Numbered from the stretch's first letter, positions 49,347-59,476 are shown. The stretch is DNA of 64,000 nucleotides from Verrucomicrobiota bacterium (GCA_030835305.1 JAURPJ010000095.1:1-64000); one strand, 5' to 3'. Notes: a model not told the origin generated them from the sequence alone. Numbers and translations: made by a program.

Positions 49347-49481
49347 CATGGAAAAAGGAGTTAAAGACAACTCGCCCCCCGGTCAAGACGTAGAACCTTC
49401 ACCAGACCAAGTGCCACCGGAAGGACCCTCTCCGGAATGCCCGAATTCATGTGCTGACATCCGGGAAGAGTATCACTCCGG

Positions 49482-50090
49482 CTACCCTTTAACCCTCGCA
49501 TAAACCTCATCCGGCGACCCCATCCCATTGACGATGCGGGCCCGTTGACGGTCACAATAATGGGTGACTGCAGGAATCACCAAACGACGATATTCCGCCA
49601 GACGGTTTTCAAAACTTGCTGAAGCATCATCGGCCCTCGGCTCAAGGTCACCCTGGCATTCCGGACATTGCGCACCCTCACCTTCCCGGGCCACCCGATG
49701 ACACTCAACACACTCGAGGCGGCAGGCCACCCGCCGCCTAAGTTCGTCATCCGGGACATGCAAAATAATTGCCGAAGGTTTCACTTCGAGCAGGGAATCA
49801 AGCGCTTCGGCTTGCGGAACGGTCCGGGGAAATCCATCGAGCAACCAACCATCGCTCTGCTCCCCAACCCACTCAAGCACCATCGGAACCATGATATCAT
49901 CCGGAACGTATTCGCCACGCTCCAAAAAAGGGCGCGCTTTCCGACCGAGTTCCGTGCAGTCGCGAAGGGCGCGCCGTAAAAGCGCGCCCGTCGAAAGATA
50001 GGCCAGATTAAGATCCTTGGCCAACCAGCGACCCTGGGTTCCCTTCCCCGACGCCGGAGGGCCGAGGAAGACCAGGTGCCGGAAACTCAT
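49482..50090 (-). CDS. adk: Adenylate kinase with Cys-type LID
   Basis: FLGPPASGKGTQ P-loop, LSTGALLRRAL, WLLDGFPRTVPQAEALD, CVECHR...CPEC zinc-LID. Confidence 0.93.
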   Translation of the reverse strand: MSFRHLVFLGPPASGKGTQGRWLAKDLNLAYLSTGALLRRALRDCTELGRKARPFLERGEYVPDDIMVPMVLEWVGEQSDGWLLDGFPRTVPQAEALDSLLEVKPSAIILHVPDDELRRRVACRLECVECHRVAREGEGAQCPECQGDLEPRADDASASFENRLAEYRRLVIPAVTHYCDRQRARIVNGMGSPDEVYARVKG

Positions 50091-50091
50091 T

Positions 50092-51609
50092 TTACTGGTT
50101 AATGAACAGAGCAACCACTGCAACGATGACTATCATTGCAAGAACGACCCAGAGATAAAGAACCGACGTACTGGTTGCCTGCTGACCGGAAACCTGACGT
50201 TGCTGACGGCCTTTAATCTTTCCTTTGCGAAGGAAGCCGTCGTATTGCCGCTGAAGAAGGTGGGTTTCGATTTGACGCATCATATCGAGCAACACCCCGA
50301 CCAAAATCAGGAGACTGGTGCCGCCGAAGAAGGAGGTTACGAGACTGTTTGCACCCAGATCAAGAGCCAGTCCGATGAAGAACGGCATCATGAAAATCAG
50401 CGTTAGGAAAAGTGCTCCCGCAAAAGTGAGGCGCGTCATGGTGTAATCAAGGAAATCAGAGGTTGGCTTTCCCGGACGGACCCCCGGAATGTAACCACCA
50501 CCTCTCTTGAGGTTTTCGGCAACTTCCGACGGCTGGAACATCGTTGCGACCCAGAAGAAACTGAAGAAGAAGATCATGAAGCCGGAAAGAAGATAGAACC
50601 AAATATCGTTTGGCGAGAGAATCTCACCCATGGTCCGCACCCAGGACGCATCAGTCATTTGACCAATCAACTGGGTGGGTAGCTGTAAAATAGCGGTGGC
50701 AAAAATGACGGGCATGACACCGGCGTAGTTTACCTTAAGAGGAAGATATTGCGTTCCACCGGACATCTCACGACGACCCGCAACACGGCGGGCGTATTGC
50801 ACCGCGATTCTTCTTTGTCCTTGGGTAATCGTAATCACCGCCGCGATCACAAAGAGGAAGAGGACAACCATCAGGACGATCAGGAGAGGGCTGAAGGGAT
50901 TATCACCACGCTCGATCACGAAGGTGTTCCAGATGGTCACAATGACACCAGGAAGAGACGAAATAATGTTCACCGAGATGATCAGGGAAACCCCGTTACC
51001 AATACCACGTTCGGTAATTTGGTCACCAATCCACATCAAGAAGAGGGTTCCTGCAATGATGATGAGAACGGTCTGTGCCACGAATGAACCACCGGCATTG
51101 GCGGCGAAGGCCGGAACGAGATCCTGACCGGTCGCATCAAGAGCCTTGCCAATACCGCGCAAAAGCGGATTGCTTTCGGGATTCTCAAGGGACTTGGCGA
51201 GGAAGAAACCCTGAACCGCAGCAATCGCGATCGTCACAAAGCGGGTCCATTGGTTGATCTTCTGCTGGCCACCATCCTCTTTCTTGAGACGGGCCAACTT
51301 TGGAACGACCGCGCTGAGAAGCTGCATCATAATCGATGCCGAAATGTAGGGCATAATCCCCAAAGCAAAGAGCCCCATGCTGGTCAAACCGCCCCCTGAG
51401 AAAACGTTAAGAATCGCACCGACTCCGCCACCGGCCCCTTCTTCGTTATCCTTTTTGAGAATCTCAAGATACTCGCGAATCACATCCATGTTCACGCCAG
51501 GAAGCGGGAGGTGCACGCCAAGCCGCACGATCACGATCATGGCCATGGTGAAAAGGATGCGGTCCCGAAGTTCGGGAATTTTCCAGGTATTGGTAAATGC
51601 AGAAATCAT
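50092..51609 (-). CDS. secY: Protein translocase subunit SecY
   Basis: 10-TM SecY; ARLKKEDGGQQKINQWTRFVTI, QRRIAVQYARRVAGRREMSGGTQYLPLKVNYAGVMPVIFA. Confidence 0.96.
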   Translation of the reverse strand: MISAFTNTWKIPELRDRILFTMAMIVIVRLGVHLPLPGVNMDVIREYLEILKKDNEEGAGGGVGAILNVFSGGGLTSMGLFALGIMPYISASIMMQLLSAVVPKLARLKKEDGGQQKINQWTRFVTIAIAAVQGFFLAKSLENPESNPLLRGIGKALDATGQDLVPAFAANAGGSFVAQTVLIIIAGTLFLMWIGDQITERGIGNGVSLIISVNIISSLPGVIVTIWNTFVIERGDNPFSPLLIVLMVVLFLFVIAAVITITQGQRRIAVQYARRVAGRREMSGGTQYLPLKVNYAGVMPVIFATAILQLPTQLIGQMTDASWVRTMGEILSPNDIWFYLLSGFMIFFFSFFWVATMFQPSEVAENLKRGGGYIPGVRPGKPTSDFLDYTMTRLTFAGALFLTLIFMMPFFIGLALDLGANSLVTSFFGGTSLLILVGVLLDMMRQIETHLLQRQYDGFLRKGKIKGRQQRQVSGQQATSTSVLYLWVVLAMIVIVAVVALFINQ

Positions 51610-51631
51610 GGTGATTTAAAGGTCGGAGAAG

Positions 51632-52090
51632 TTATTCGGATTTCCCCTCTCCAATCAGAGGAGCTGGGTTGTGATGAGTAGTCAGAGCCTTTGCAAGCTC
51701 GTGTGTGTTCCTTCCGGAACGGAAAAGATTTTCCTGCGCCTTTTGGAAAGCGGCAGTCGCTTCAAGAAATCTAGTTTGACCGGCTATGCTCGCCCGGTCG
51801 GATTCTTCAAGTTTTTTGAGAGAGGCATTGAGTTGGATTTTGAGTCCCTTGAGCTCTTCCCCCAAAGCGGTGAGCTTCATAGCGGAGGAATCTTGGTCGC
51901 CGCCATTAGCAACATCTTCGATGACTGCGGTCATCTCCGAAAAAACCCGCGTCTGCTCCTCCATCAGAGAAGCAGGAGAATCCTGGTCCTCACCGCAGGA
52001 GGAGAGAGTCAGGAATCCCAATAATGCAAAAAACGCTGCAGCCCGGCGAACCGGGCCCAACGTGGAAATTGCGTGAAAAGGCTTTTTCAC
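51632..52090 (-). CDS. Lipoprotein with coiled-coil, embedded between rplO and secY
   Basis: GTG start; AAAFFALLGFLTLSSCGEDQDSP signal/lipobox then helical region. Confidence 0.6.
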   Translation of the reverse strand: MKKPFHAISTLGPVRRAAAFFALLGFLTLSSCGEDQDSPASLMEEQTRVFSEMTAVIEDVANGGDQDSSAMKLTALGEELKGLKIQLNASLKKLEESDRASIAGQTRFLEATAAFQKAQENLFRSGRNTHELAKALTTHHNPAPLIGEGKSE

Positions 52091-52109
52091 CAGAGTGCGG
52101 GAGAAGCAA

Positions 52110-52556
52110 CTAGGAGAGCTCGAGGGAGCCACCAGCCTTCTCAATCTTCTCTTTTGCGGAAGCACTTGCTTGATCGACAATGACTCTGAGGGCCTTGGTA
52201 ATCTCGCCTTGTCCGAGGACCTTGATCTTGTCGCACTGACCCTTGACCAGCTTGACTTGACGAAGAGTCTCCTCATTCACTTCGGCATCAGCTTCGAAAT
52301 ACTGTTCCAACTGGGAAACGTTAACGATGGCGATGGTGTCGCGGAATTGAAAGTTGGAGAATCCACGCTTGGGGAGGCGACGGGCAAGAGGCATCTGACC
52401 ACCTTCAAAGCCGGGACGGACGCCGCCGCCGGAGCGGGACTTCTGACCTTTGTGGCCTCGACCGGAGGTCTTACCAAGACCGGAGCTCTCTCCACAACCA
52501 AGACGCTTTTTGCGGTGCTTGGCTCCTGGATTGGGCTTGAGATTATGGAGATTCAT
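52110..52556 (-). CDS. rplO: 50S ribosomal protein L15
   Basis: MNLHNLKPNPGAKHRKKRLGCGESSGLGKTSGRGHKGQKSRSG. Confidence 0.96.
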   Translation of the reverse strand: MNLHNLKPNPGAKHRKKRLGCGESSGLGKTSGRGHKGQKSRSGGGVRPGFEGGQMPLARRLPKRGFSNFQFRDTIAIVNVSQLEQYFEADAEVNEETLRQVKLVKGQCDKIKVLGQGEITKALRVIVDQASASAKEKIEKAGGSLELS

Positions 52557-52592
52557 TTTTTGAGATGTATTTCGGGGTTCAGGAGGGCCTGA

Positions 52593-53288
52593 TTAGATGG
52601 CCTTCTCCTTTTTCTTTCCGCGGAGCGCGTTGATATCGTCCTTGTTGCGGAGCATGGTGAGAGCCTTGATCGTCGCTTTCACAACATTGGCGTGGTTGTT
52701 GGAACCGATCGATTTGGCGAGAACGTCGTGAATGCCAACGGCTTCACAAACGGCACGAACACCACCACCGGCAATCACTCCGGTTCCGGGTGAAGCTGGC
52801 TTCAAGAGAACCTTTCCTCCACCATATTCAGCATAGACTTCGTGAGGGATAGTTGGACCGTTGAGCTTCACCTTCTCGAGGCTCTTGCTTGCAACGCCAG
52901 AAGCTTTCTTGATGCACTCGGCAACCTCATTGGCTTTTCCGAAACCGACGCCAACAGCACCTTTTTCGTTACCAGAAACAACGAGAGCGGAAAAACTGAA
53001 GCGACGTCCACCTTTCACCACCTTGGAACAGCGGTTGATGAAGACAACTTTCTCAGTGAGTTCGTTGCCCTCGGAATCGGTTGGAGCTGCTTCGCGCTGG
53101 CGTCCACCAAAACCACCGCGGTTTCCACCACCCTGGCCGGGACCGCCACCGCGGTTGTTTCCGCCGCCGCGATTATCTCCGCCACGGTTGTTTGAATTGT
53201 TGTCAGCTGGTTTTTGATCAGCGGCTTTTGCTTCCGCTGGCTTTACCGCTGCGTCGGCAGCCGGCTTGGAGTCTTCGTTATTTGCCAT
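52593..53288 (-). CDS. rpsE: 30S ribosomal protein S5 with RGG-rich N-terminal extension
   Basis: [44 protein letters not shown] core; N-terminal [29 protein letters not shown]. Confidence 0.95.
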   Translation of the reverse strand: MANNEDSKPAADAAVKPAEAKAADQKPADNNSNNRGGDNRGGGNNRGGGPGQGGGNRGGFGGRQREAAPTDSEGNELTEKVVFINRCSKVVKGGRRFSFSALVVSGNEKGAVGVGFGKANEVAECIKKASGVASKSLEKVKLNGPTIPHEVYAEYGGGKVLLKPASPGTGVIAGGGVRAVCEAVGIHDVLAKSIGSNNHANVVKATIKALTMLRNKDDINALRGKKKEKAI

Positions 53289-53308
53289 TTTATCGTTCGG
53301 AGCAAGGA

Positions 53309-53665
53309 TTAGAATTTAAGACCACCGTCGCGGGCGGCATCGGCAAGGGCTTTGACCTTGCCTGTGAAGAAAAAGCCACCACGGTCGAAGACAACAGCCT
53401 TGATCTTGGCATCAGCGGCACGCTGGGCAACCAGCTTACCGACAGCCTCGGCAGTTTCCTTGCTGGCTCCGGTCTTCTCGATGGATGAATCGAGAGTGGA
53501 AGCTGCACAAAGAGTCTTGCCGGCGATATCGTCGATGACTTGGGCATATACGTTCTTGTTGGAGAAGTGAACAGCAAGACGCGGACGCTCGGCAGTTCCG
53601 GAAACTTTCTTCCGGATGCGGCGGTGGACCTTGCGGCGAAGTTCCTTTCGATTGAGAGTGCTCAT
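53309..53665 (-). CDS. rplR: 50S ribosomal protein L18
   Basis: [37 protein letters not shown]. Confidence 0.95.
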   Translation of the reverse strand: MSTLNRKELRRKVHRRIRKKVSGTAERPRLAVHFSNKNVYAQVIDDIAGKTLCAASTLDSSIEKTGASKETAEAVGKLVAQRAADAKIKAVVFDRGGFFFTGKVKALADAARDGGLKF

Positions 53666-53698
53666 TTGAAATATGAAGTTCTGGGTTTTCGTCAGGAT

Positions 53699-54235
53699 TT
53701 ACTTAACGGACTTTCCGGCCTTACGGCGGACATATTCGCCAACGTAGCGGACGCCCTTGCCCTTGTAGGGCTCGGGGGGGTAATAGTTGCGCACTTCAGC
53801 GGCGAACTGGCCGACGAGTTGCTTGTCGATTCCCTCCACTTTAATCTTCGTGTTGTCAGTGACAGTCACAGTGAGTCCTTCGGGGATGGGATGGAGAATG
53901 GGATGTGATTTTCCGAGGCTGAGATCAAGCTCCTTGCCTTTAACAGCCGAACGGAAACCGACGCCTTGAATTTCGAGTTCCTTTACGAAGCCTTCACTGA
54001 CACCTACAATGAGGTTTTGCACAAGGCTGCGGAAGGTGCCGTGGAGAGCACGCACGTGACGCTGCTCGGAAGCACGGTTGACATTGATCTCCTCGTCGCC
54101 CACCTCAACGGTGATGCCTTCGGGAAGATCGAGTGAAAGTTTGCCTTTGGGTCCCTCGACATTGACAGTGCTTCCATCAACTTTGATGGTCACTTTGTCA
54201 ACCGCGGGGATGGGCTTGAGTCCTACTCTTGACAT
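53699..54235 (-). CDS. rplF: 50S ribosomal protein L6
   Basis: MSRVGLKPIPAVDKVTIKVDGSTVNVEGPKGKLS; PEPYKGKGVRYVGEYVRRKAGKS. Confidence 0.96.
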   Translation of the reverse strand: MSRVGLKPIPAVDKVTIKVDGSTVNVEGPKGKLSLDLPEGITVEVGDEEINVNRASEQRHVRALHGTFRSLVQNLIVGVSEGFVKELEIQGVGFRSAVKGKELDLSLGKSHPILHPIPEGLTVTVTDNTKIKVEGIDKQLVGQFAAEVRNYYPPEPYKGKGVRYVGEYVRRKAGKSVK

Positions 54236-54262
54236 GGTTCTGTTTTCTGGGTCAGGGGTTTA

Positions 54263-54661
54263 CTACCAGACGAAGGCGATGATCTCTCCGCCAACCTTGT
54301 CCTTCTTGGCTTGGTGCCCGGTCATGAGACCTTTGGAGGTCGACATGATGGAGATACCCATCCCGTTGAGAACGCGTGGGATGTTCTGGGAACCGGAATA
54401 CTTCCGTCGTCCGCACTTGGAGATCCTCTTGAGATCAGTGAGTGCGGGGACGCCGTCAACGAACTTTGTCTTAACGACCAGCTCGGGGAACTTGCCGGAG
54501 GTATCGACCTCGTAGTTCCAGATGTAGCCTTCCTCCTTGAGGATGCGGGCGATCTCCACCTTCATTTTTGAATGCGGAGCTTTGAATGAATCGTTGCCAG
54601 CGCGTGAAGCATTCTTCAAACGAATGAGAAAGTCAGCGATGGGGTCTGTGAGAGTTGCCAT
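54263..54661 (-). CDS. rpsH: 30S ribosomal protein S8
   Basis: DPIADFLIRLKNASRAGNDSFKAPHSKMKVEIARILKEEGYI. Confidence 0.96.
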   Translation of the reverse strand: MATLTDPIADFLIRLKNASRAGNDSFKAPHSKMKVEIARILKEEGYIWNYEVDTSGKFPELVVKTKFVDGVPALTDLKRISKCGRRKYSGSQNIPRVLNGMGISIMSTSKGLMTGHQAKKDKVGGEIIAFVW

Positions 54662-54687
54662 GGTATTAGTTTTTCCAGGTCGTAAAT

Positions 54688-55260
54688 TTAAGCGGCGTTT
54701 TCCTCCGTTTTGACATTGTCACGAAAGGGCATACCGAGGGCTTTGAGCATCGCTTTGGCTTGTGCATCGGTCTTCGCGGAGGTCACGAAGATGAAGTCGA
54801 AACCAATCTGGCGCTTGATCTGATCAAGCTCGATCTCAGGGAAGATGGACTGATCGGAGAATCCAACGGCGTAGTTTCCACGGCCGTCAAAAGACTTGAA
54901 TGGAAGACCGCGGAAGTCACGGATGTTCGGACAGGTGATTGCGATGAATCGCTCGAGGAATTCCCACATGCGGGCTCCCCGGAGGGTGACGCGGGCACCG
55001 ACTGCTTCGCCCTCACGGACCTTAAAGTTAGCGACAGACTTCTTGGCGTATACAACCGAGGCTTTCTGCCCCGTGATTTTGCCGATTTCATCAACTGCAT
55101 CTTCGACGGCTGCCTTACGCTCATTGACGTAATGGCCGACGTGGGAGTTGATGGAGATTTTCTCGAGGCGGGGAACCTCATTAACGTTGGTGAGGCCTAA
55201 TTCTTCCTGGAGAGCATTGATAAGATTCTCCTCGTAGAGGCGCTGGAGTGTTGGTTTCAT
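54688..55260 (-). CDS. rplE: 50S ribosomal protein L5
   Basis: NVNEVPRLEKISINSHVG, ITGQKASVVYAKKSVANFKVREGEAVGARVTLRG. Confidence 0.96.
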   Translation of the reverse strand: MKPTLQRLYEENLINALQEELGLTNVNEVPRLEKISINSHVGHYVNERKAAVEDAVDEIGKITGQKASVVYAKKSVANFKVREGEAVGARVTLRGARMWEFLERFIAITCPNIRDFRGLPFKSFDGRGNYAVGFSDQSIFPEIELDQIKRQIGFDFIFVTSAKTDAQAKAMLKALGMPFRDNVKTEENAA

Positions 55261-55376
55261 TGTATTGGTGGCGGGTCAGCTTGGTTAAGGTGCTTAAGCG
55301 CGCGGGGTGCTCCCCTTCCCAATTTCTTCGAGTGGTTGGAGCGGGCCGGGTTCCTGACACAGTCAAGCGTTCCGGG

Positions 55377-55604
55377 CTAGACTTTTTTTACGTTGGAGAT
55401 GTGAATCGGGCCATCGACTTCTTCGATACCACCATCTTGATTCTCCTCGGAGCGGCGAATTGCCTTTTTCATAATACGGACACCTTCCACGACAACCTGC
55501 TCTTTCGCAGCGTTGACGGAGAGGACAGTGCCCTGTTTTCCTTTGTGGTTTCCAGAAATGACGACAACTTCGTCGCCTGGCCTCACGTGGGTTTTAGTTT
55601 TCAT
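55377..55604 (-). CDS. rplX: 50S ribosomal protein L24
   Basis: [44 protein letters not shown]. Confidence 0.95.
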   Translation of the reverse strand: MKTKTHVRPGDEVVVISGNHKGKQGTVLSVNAAKEQVVVEGVRIMKKAIRRSEENQDGGIEEVDGPIHISNVKKV

Positions 55605-55625
55605 GGGTCCGGTAAAAATTGGAAG

Positions 55626-55991
55626 TTAGAGAACCTCGGGAGCGAGGGACACGATCTTCATGAAGTTCTTTTCACGAAGCTCACGGGCGACAGGTCCGAA
55701 GATGCGGGATCCCTTTGGATTGCCGTCTTTGTCGATGATGACGATGGCGTTCTCGTCGAAACGAAGAACGGACCCGTCAGCACGGCGAACAGGATAGGCG
55801 GTGCGAACGACCACGGCCTTGACCACGGAGCCTTTTTTCACGGCAGCAGTGGGGATGGACTCGCGGATGTGAGCAGTGATGACGTCGCCGACGCGAGCAG
55901 ACTTGGTCCGCTTGCCGATGACGCCAATCATTTTGGCCTGGCGGGCACCGGTGTTGTCGGCAACAGCGACTTTTGATTCCATTTGAAGCAT
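55626..55991 (-). CDS. rplN: 50S ribosomal protein L14
   Basis: [50 protein letters not shown]. Confidence 0.97.
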   Translation of the reverse strand: MLQMESKVAVADNTGARQAKMIGVIGKRTKSARVGDVITAHIRESIPTAAVKKGSVVKAVVVRTAYPVRRADGSVLRFDENAIVIIDKDGNPKGSRIFGPVARELREKNFMKIVSLAPEVL

Positions 55992-56047
55992 GGCGAAATA
56001 AGTATCGTTAGAGATTTTTGTTGAGTGGCTGCGAGAGCCGGGCTTTT

Positions 56048-56347
56048 TTAGTGGCTGAGAACTTTGACAAGCTTCCAGCGCTTGAGTTTGGAGATCGGTG
56101 TGGTCTCCTCGATGCGGACCTTGTCACCAACAGCGGCTTCACCAGATTCGTCGTGAGCGTAGAACTTCTTGGACTGCTTGATGATCTTCTTGAACTTGGG
56201 GTGAGGAACGCGGTTGGTGTATTCCACGACGATGGTCTTCTCCATGCCGGTGGACTTCACGATTCCTACGCGTGTTTTCTTGTTAGCGACTGGTCCCTCG
56301 GATGGGACAAAGTCTTTCTTGGGAGCTGCTTCCTGATTTTCGGACAT
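56048..56347 (-). CDS. rpsQ: 30S ribosomal protein S17
   Basis: [40 protein letters not shown]. Confidence 0.94.
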   Translation of the reverse strand: MSENQEAAPKKDFVPSEGPVANKKTRVGIVKSTGMEKTIVVEYTNRVPHPKFKKIIKQSKKFYAHDESGEAAVGDKVRIEETTPISKLKRWKLVKVLSH

Positions 56348-56390
56348 CTTTTTAAAAAACGGGTTAAAAGTTGGTTTCGGTCAGGGTTCC

Positions 56391-56591
56391 TTAGGAGGAC
56401 TTACGCTGATTAATGGCGGTCATCACCTGTGCGATTTCGCGACGGACGATGCGGCGGCGGGCGGTGTTTTCGAGTTGTCCAGTGGCCTGCTGGAGGCGGA
56501 GATTGAGAGCCTCCTCCTTAAGGTCACGAAGACGGGTTGAGAGTTCTTCAACACTCAGTTCGGAAACTTCGGAAAATTTTACTTTGGGCAT
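56391..56591 (-). CDS. rpmC: 50S ribosomal protein L29
   Basis: LSVEELSTRLRDLKEEALNLRLQQATGQLENTARRRIVRREIAQ; start MPKVKFSEV. Confidence 0.93.
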   Translation of the reverse strand: MPKVKFSEVSELSVEELSTRLRDLKEEALNLRLQQATGQLENTARRRIVRREIAQVMTAINQRKSS

Positions 56592-56642
56592 GACGTGATT
56601 CCTTTCGGTCAATTCGATGGTTTAAGCTTGATGAAATCAGGC

Positions 56643-57059
56643 TCAGTGGTTGTTGCGAGAGACGAAACGGGTTTCGAATCCAAGCTTATAAGATGCGAGG
56701 CGCATGGCTTCGCGGGCTTGGGATTCAGGAACGCCACCGACTTCGAAAAGCATGGTGCCAGGACGAATCACGGCAACCCAAGCATCGACGGAGCCCTTAC
56801 CCTTACCCATACGGGTTTCAGGTGGACGGCGGGTGATGGATTTGTGAGGAAAGACCCGGATCCAGGTCTTACCTTTACGCTTGAGAAAGCGGTTGATGGA
56901 AATACGGCAGGCTTCGATCTGGCGGTTGGTCATCCAACCGCGACCGAGGGCCTGAAGTCCGAAGTCACCGAAGCTGACATCGGTGCCACGCTGGGCGTTA
57001 CCACCCCGGTTGCCACGGTGCGACTTCCGGAACTTGGTTCTTTTGGGCATTAAAGGCAT
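56643..57059 (-). CDS. rplP: 50S ribosomal protein L16
   Basis: [54 protein letters not shown]. Confidence 0.96.
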   Translation of the reverse strand: MPLMPKRTKFRKSHRGNRGGNAQRGTDVSFGDFGLQALGRGWMTNRQIEACRISINRFLKRKGKTWIRVFPHKSITRRPPETRMGKGKGSVDAWVAVIRPGTMLFEVGGVPESQAREAMRLASYKLGFETRFVSRNNH

Positions 57060-57100
57060 GATTCTATCCTCCTAAATTTTTGGGTTAAAATGGGTGTTTA

Positions 57101-57889
57101 TTAGGAAGCGGCCGGTTTGCTTCCGCCCTCAGCGGGCTTGTCTTGATTATTGTCGTGGCGACCTCCGCCGCCTCCGCGGTTATCTCCTCCACGTCCGCCT
57201 CCGGGACCACCGCGACCACCACGACGTGGACGATCATGACCAGGAGGGCGGGATCCTTTGTCCGAATCTTCATTCTTATTGATCCAGCACTTCACACCGA
57301 TGATTCCATAAACAGTCTTTGCCTCGGCAAATCCATAGTCGATGGGGACACGAAGAGTCTGAAGAGGGACCTTGCCTTCGCGATACCACTCGGCACGGGC
57401 GATATCAGCTCCACCAAGGCGGCCGGCACAGCGGATCCGAATCCCATTGGCTCCGAAATCCATGGCGGTTTGGACAGCACGCTTCATGGCGCGACGGAAA
57501 GCAATTCGGCGCTCGAGCTGAATGCAAACCTGCTCACAGACACACTGTGCATCGAGTTCAGGCTTGCGGATCTCAACGATATCAATCTTAACCTGCGAAC
57601 CTCCGGCAATCTTGGAGATTGCGTTGGTCATGATCTCGATTTCAGATCCCTTACGCCCGATAACCAGTCCCGGCCGAGAGGTGTGAAGAGTCACCCGAAC
57701 ACTGTTCCAGGCACGCTCGATGATAACTTTGGCGAGGGCGGCAGCTTGAAGGTGACCGGCGATGTATTTGCGGATCTTGAGATCTTCGTGAAGCTTATTG
57801 GTGTAGTCCTGGCCTTCGGCATACCACTTGGAGCGCCAGTCTTTGTTGACGGCGAGGCGGAAACCGATTGGATTAACTTTTTGTCCCAT
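57101..57889 (-). CDS. rpsC: 30S ribosomal protein S3 with Gly/Arg-rich C-terminal tail
   Basis: [42 protein letters not shown]-domain VIGRKGSEI; tail [28 protein letters not shown]. Confidence 0.96.
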   Translation of the reverse strand: MGQKVNPIGFRLAVNKDWRSKWYAEGQDYTNKLHEDLKIRKYIAGHLQAAALAKVIIERAWNSVRVTLHTSRPGLVIGRKGSEIEIMTNAISKIAGGSQVKIDIVEIRKPELDAQCVCEQVCIQLERRIAFRRAMKRAVQTAMDFGANGIRIRCAGRLGGADIARAEWYREGKVPLQTLRVPIDYGFAEAKTVYGIIGVKCWINKNEDSDKGSRPPGHDRPRRGGRGGPGGGRGGDNRGGGGGRHDNNQDKPAEGGSKPAAS

Positions 57890-57920
57890 GATTCTTTAGA
57901 GGTAAATTGTTCAGTTTGGC

Positions 57921-58424
57921 TTATTCAGCAGTCTCTTCGGTGGATTCGGTCTCTTCGACATCCTCGACGGGAGCCTCTTCTGCAGGAGCTTGCTCCTTCT
58001 TGGCAGCTGGCTTTGTATCCGCTCCAAAGAGAGATTTGATGATGTCGCGCTTTTTGGGCTTTCCGGACCGTTGCTTCTCCTCAGGAGCCTCAAACTCATC
58101 GGTCAAGGTGATGAAGATATGGCTGGTACGCTTGCGGATAGCGCCGGCAGAACCACGGGCACGCGGCTTGAAACGCTTCAGAGTGGGGCCTTCCCCAACA
58201 ACTGCTTCCTTAACGATGAGCTCATCGGCAGAAAGCTCGTGGTTGTTCTCAGCATTGGCGATAGCGCTTTTAAGCGTCTTACCGATGAGGTGAGCGGATT
58301 TCTTGGGAGTATAGGTCAACGCGTCGAGGGCATCGGAGACAGGAAGCCCCTGAATTTCGCGAACAACGTGGCGTGCTTTCTTCGGAGAAATCCGAGCGTA
58401 TTTTGTGGTCGAACGAACTAACAT
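57921..58424 (-). CDS. rplV: 50S ribosomal protein L22 with acidic C-terminal extension
   Basis: YARISPKKARHVVREIQGLPVSDALDALTYTPKKSAHLIGKTLKSAIANAENNH; tail APAEEAPVEDVEETESTEETAE. Confidence 0.95.
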   Translation of the reverse strand: MLVRSTTKYARISPKKARHVVREIQGLPVSDALDALTYTPKKSAHLIGKTLKSAIANAENNHELSADELIVKEAVVGEGPTLKRFKPRARGSAGAIRKRTSHIFITLTDEFEAPEEKQRSGKPKKRDIIKSLFGADTKPAAKKEQAPAEEAPVEDVEETESTEETAE

Positions 58425-58443
58425 CAGTTTGTCGGGTGAGAAT

Positions 58444-59151
58444 TTATTGAGTGATTATTTTTGCAAGGTCACCGGGTTGAACCGGGACTTTAAGATTGAT
58501 GAGGGGTAGCAGGAGGAGGCCGCTGACGTCAGCTCGGACAAGGCCAACGGAGGAGTCGCAAATGTGAGTACCGGAGCGCTCAATTCGGAATCGCATTCCA
58601 ATTCCAACTTCGGCATCAGATCCGGCATTGATCACAACGAGTCCGGAATCGGAGTCGACGGTGACAACGCGGGCTTCGCGGACAGTTCCCTTCTCGACCT
58701 TGCGTCTGGGCTGCTGACGCTGGCCAAGAGCAACCTCGAGTTCGCGGAGCTTAATTTCCAATTCCTTGCGAAATTCCGGATTCGAAGCAACCGCTGTGCG
58801 GAGATAGCTTTTAATGATTGGAAGCAGGCTCACAACGGAATCCTCGAGCTGAATGAGGTTTTCGCGGGCGACCTGATAGTCGGAAACAGCGTTGAGTAAT
58901 TTCGTGTCGCGATCTTCGAAGAGGTCCTTGCCCCGAAGAGCAAGGTACTCGCGAATTTCCTTGAGGGCCCTCGTTTTGCCATCCTCCCTTTCGAGAGTTT
59001 CGGCCAGGCTCTTATTCAGGTTCGCGAGTTGAAGTTTCAACTGACGATTTTCGCGTTCGAGCTTCTGAACCTCGGTTTCCTGGGCACCCGCCACTGCAGC
59101 ACCTAGCGCAAGGAGCCCGGTGAGAAGTGAGTTGGTGAATGGGAAACGCAT
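58444..59151 (-). CDS. Secreted coiled-coil protein embedded between rpsS and rplV
   Basis: Signal peptide MRFPFTNSLLTGLLALGAAVAGAQ, coiled coil EVQKLERENRQLKLQLANLNKSLAE, C-terminal beta domain. Confidence 0.7.
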   Translation of the reverse strand: MRFPFTNSLLTGLLALGAAVAGAQETEVQKLERENRQLKLQLANLNKSLAETLEREDGKTRALKEIREYLALRGKDLFEDRDTKLLNAVSDYQVARENLIQLEDSVVSLLPIIKSYLRTAVASNPEFRKELEIKLRELEVALGQRQQPRRKVEKGTVREARVVTVDSDSGLVVINAGSDAEVGIGMRFRIERSGTHICDSSVGLVRADVSGLLLLPLINLKVPVQPGDLAKIITQ

Positions 59152-59173
59152 AAGGAAGGATTCTTATGGAAGT

Positions 59174-59443
59174 TTATTTCTTACCGATACCACCGTGAGC
59201 CTTAAAGATGCGGGTAGGAGAAAACTCACCCAGCTTGTGGCCCACCATGTTCTCGGAAACGAAAACAGGGACGAAGGTTTTTCCGTTGTGAACGGCGAAG
59301 TTGTGACCGACGAAGTCAGGAGTGATCATGGAGCGGCGGCTCCAGGTCTTGATGGGCTTTTTATTGCCCGACTCGACTGCGGCGTCGATTTTGAGCAGAA
59401 GCTTCTGATCGACGTACGGGCCTTTTTTCAATGAACGTGCCAT
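59174..59443 (-). CDS. rpsS: 30S ribosomal protein S19
   Basis: [66 protein letters not shown]. Confidence 0.97.
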   Translation of the reverse strand: MARSLKKGPYVDQKLLLKIDAAVESGNKKPIKTWSRRSMITPDFVGHNFAVHNGKTFVPVFVSENMVGHKLGEFSPTRIFKAHGGIGKK

Positions 59444-59476
59444 AATGAAATTTTGTTAAGTGACTAGCAGGTTGGA

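Noticed and set aside
55248-55976. 242-aa plus-strand ORF across rplX/rplN
   Set aside because: Antisense to conserved ribosomal protein genes.
57143-58039. 298-aa plus-strand ORF across rpsC/rplV
   Set aside because: Antisense to conserved ribosomal protein genes; arises from codon bias.
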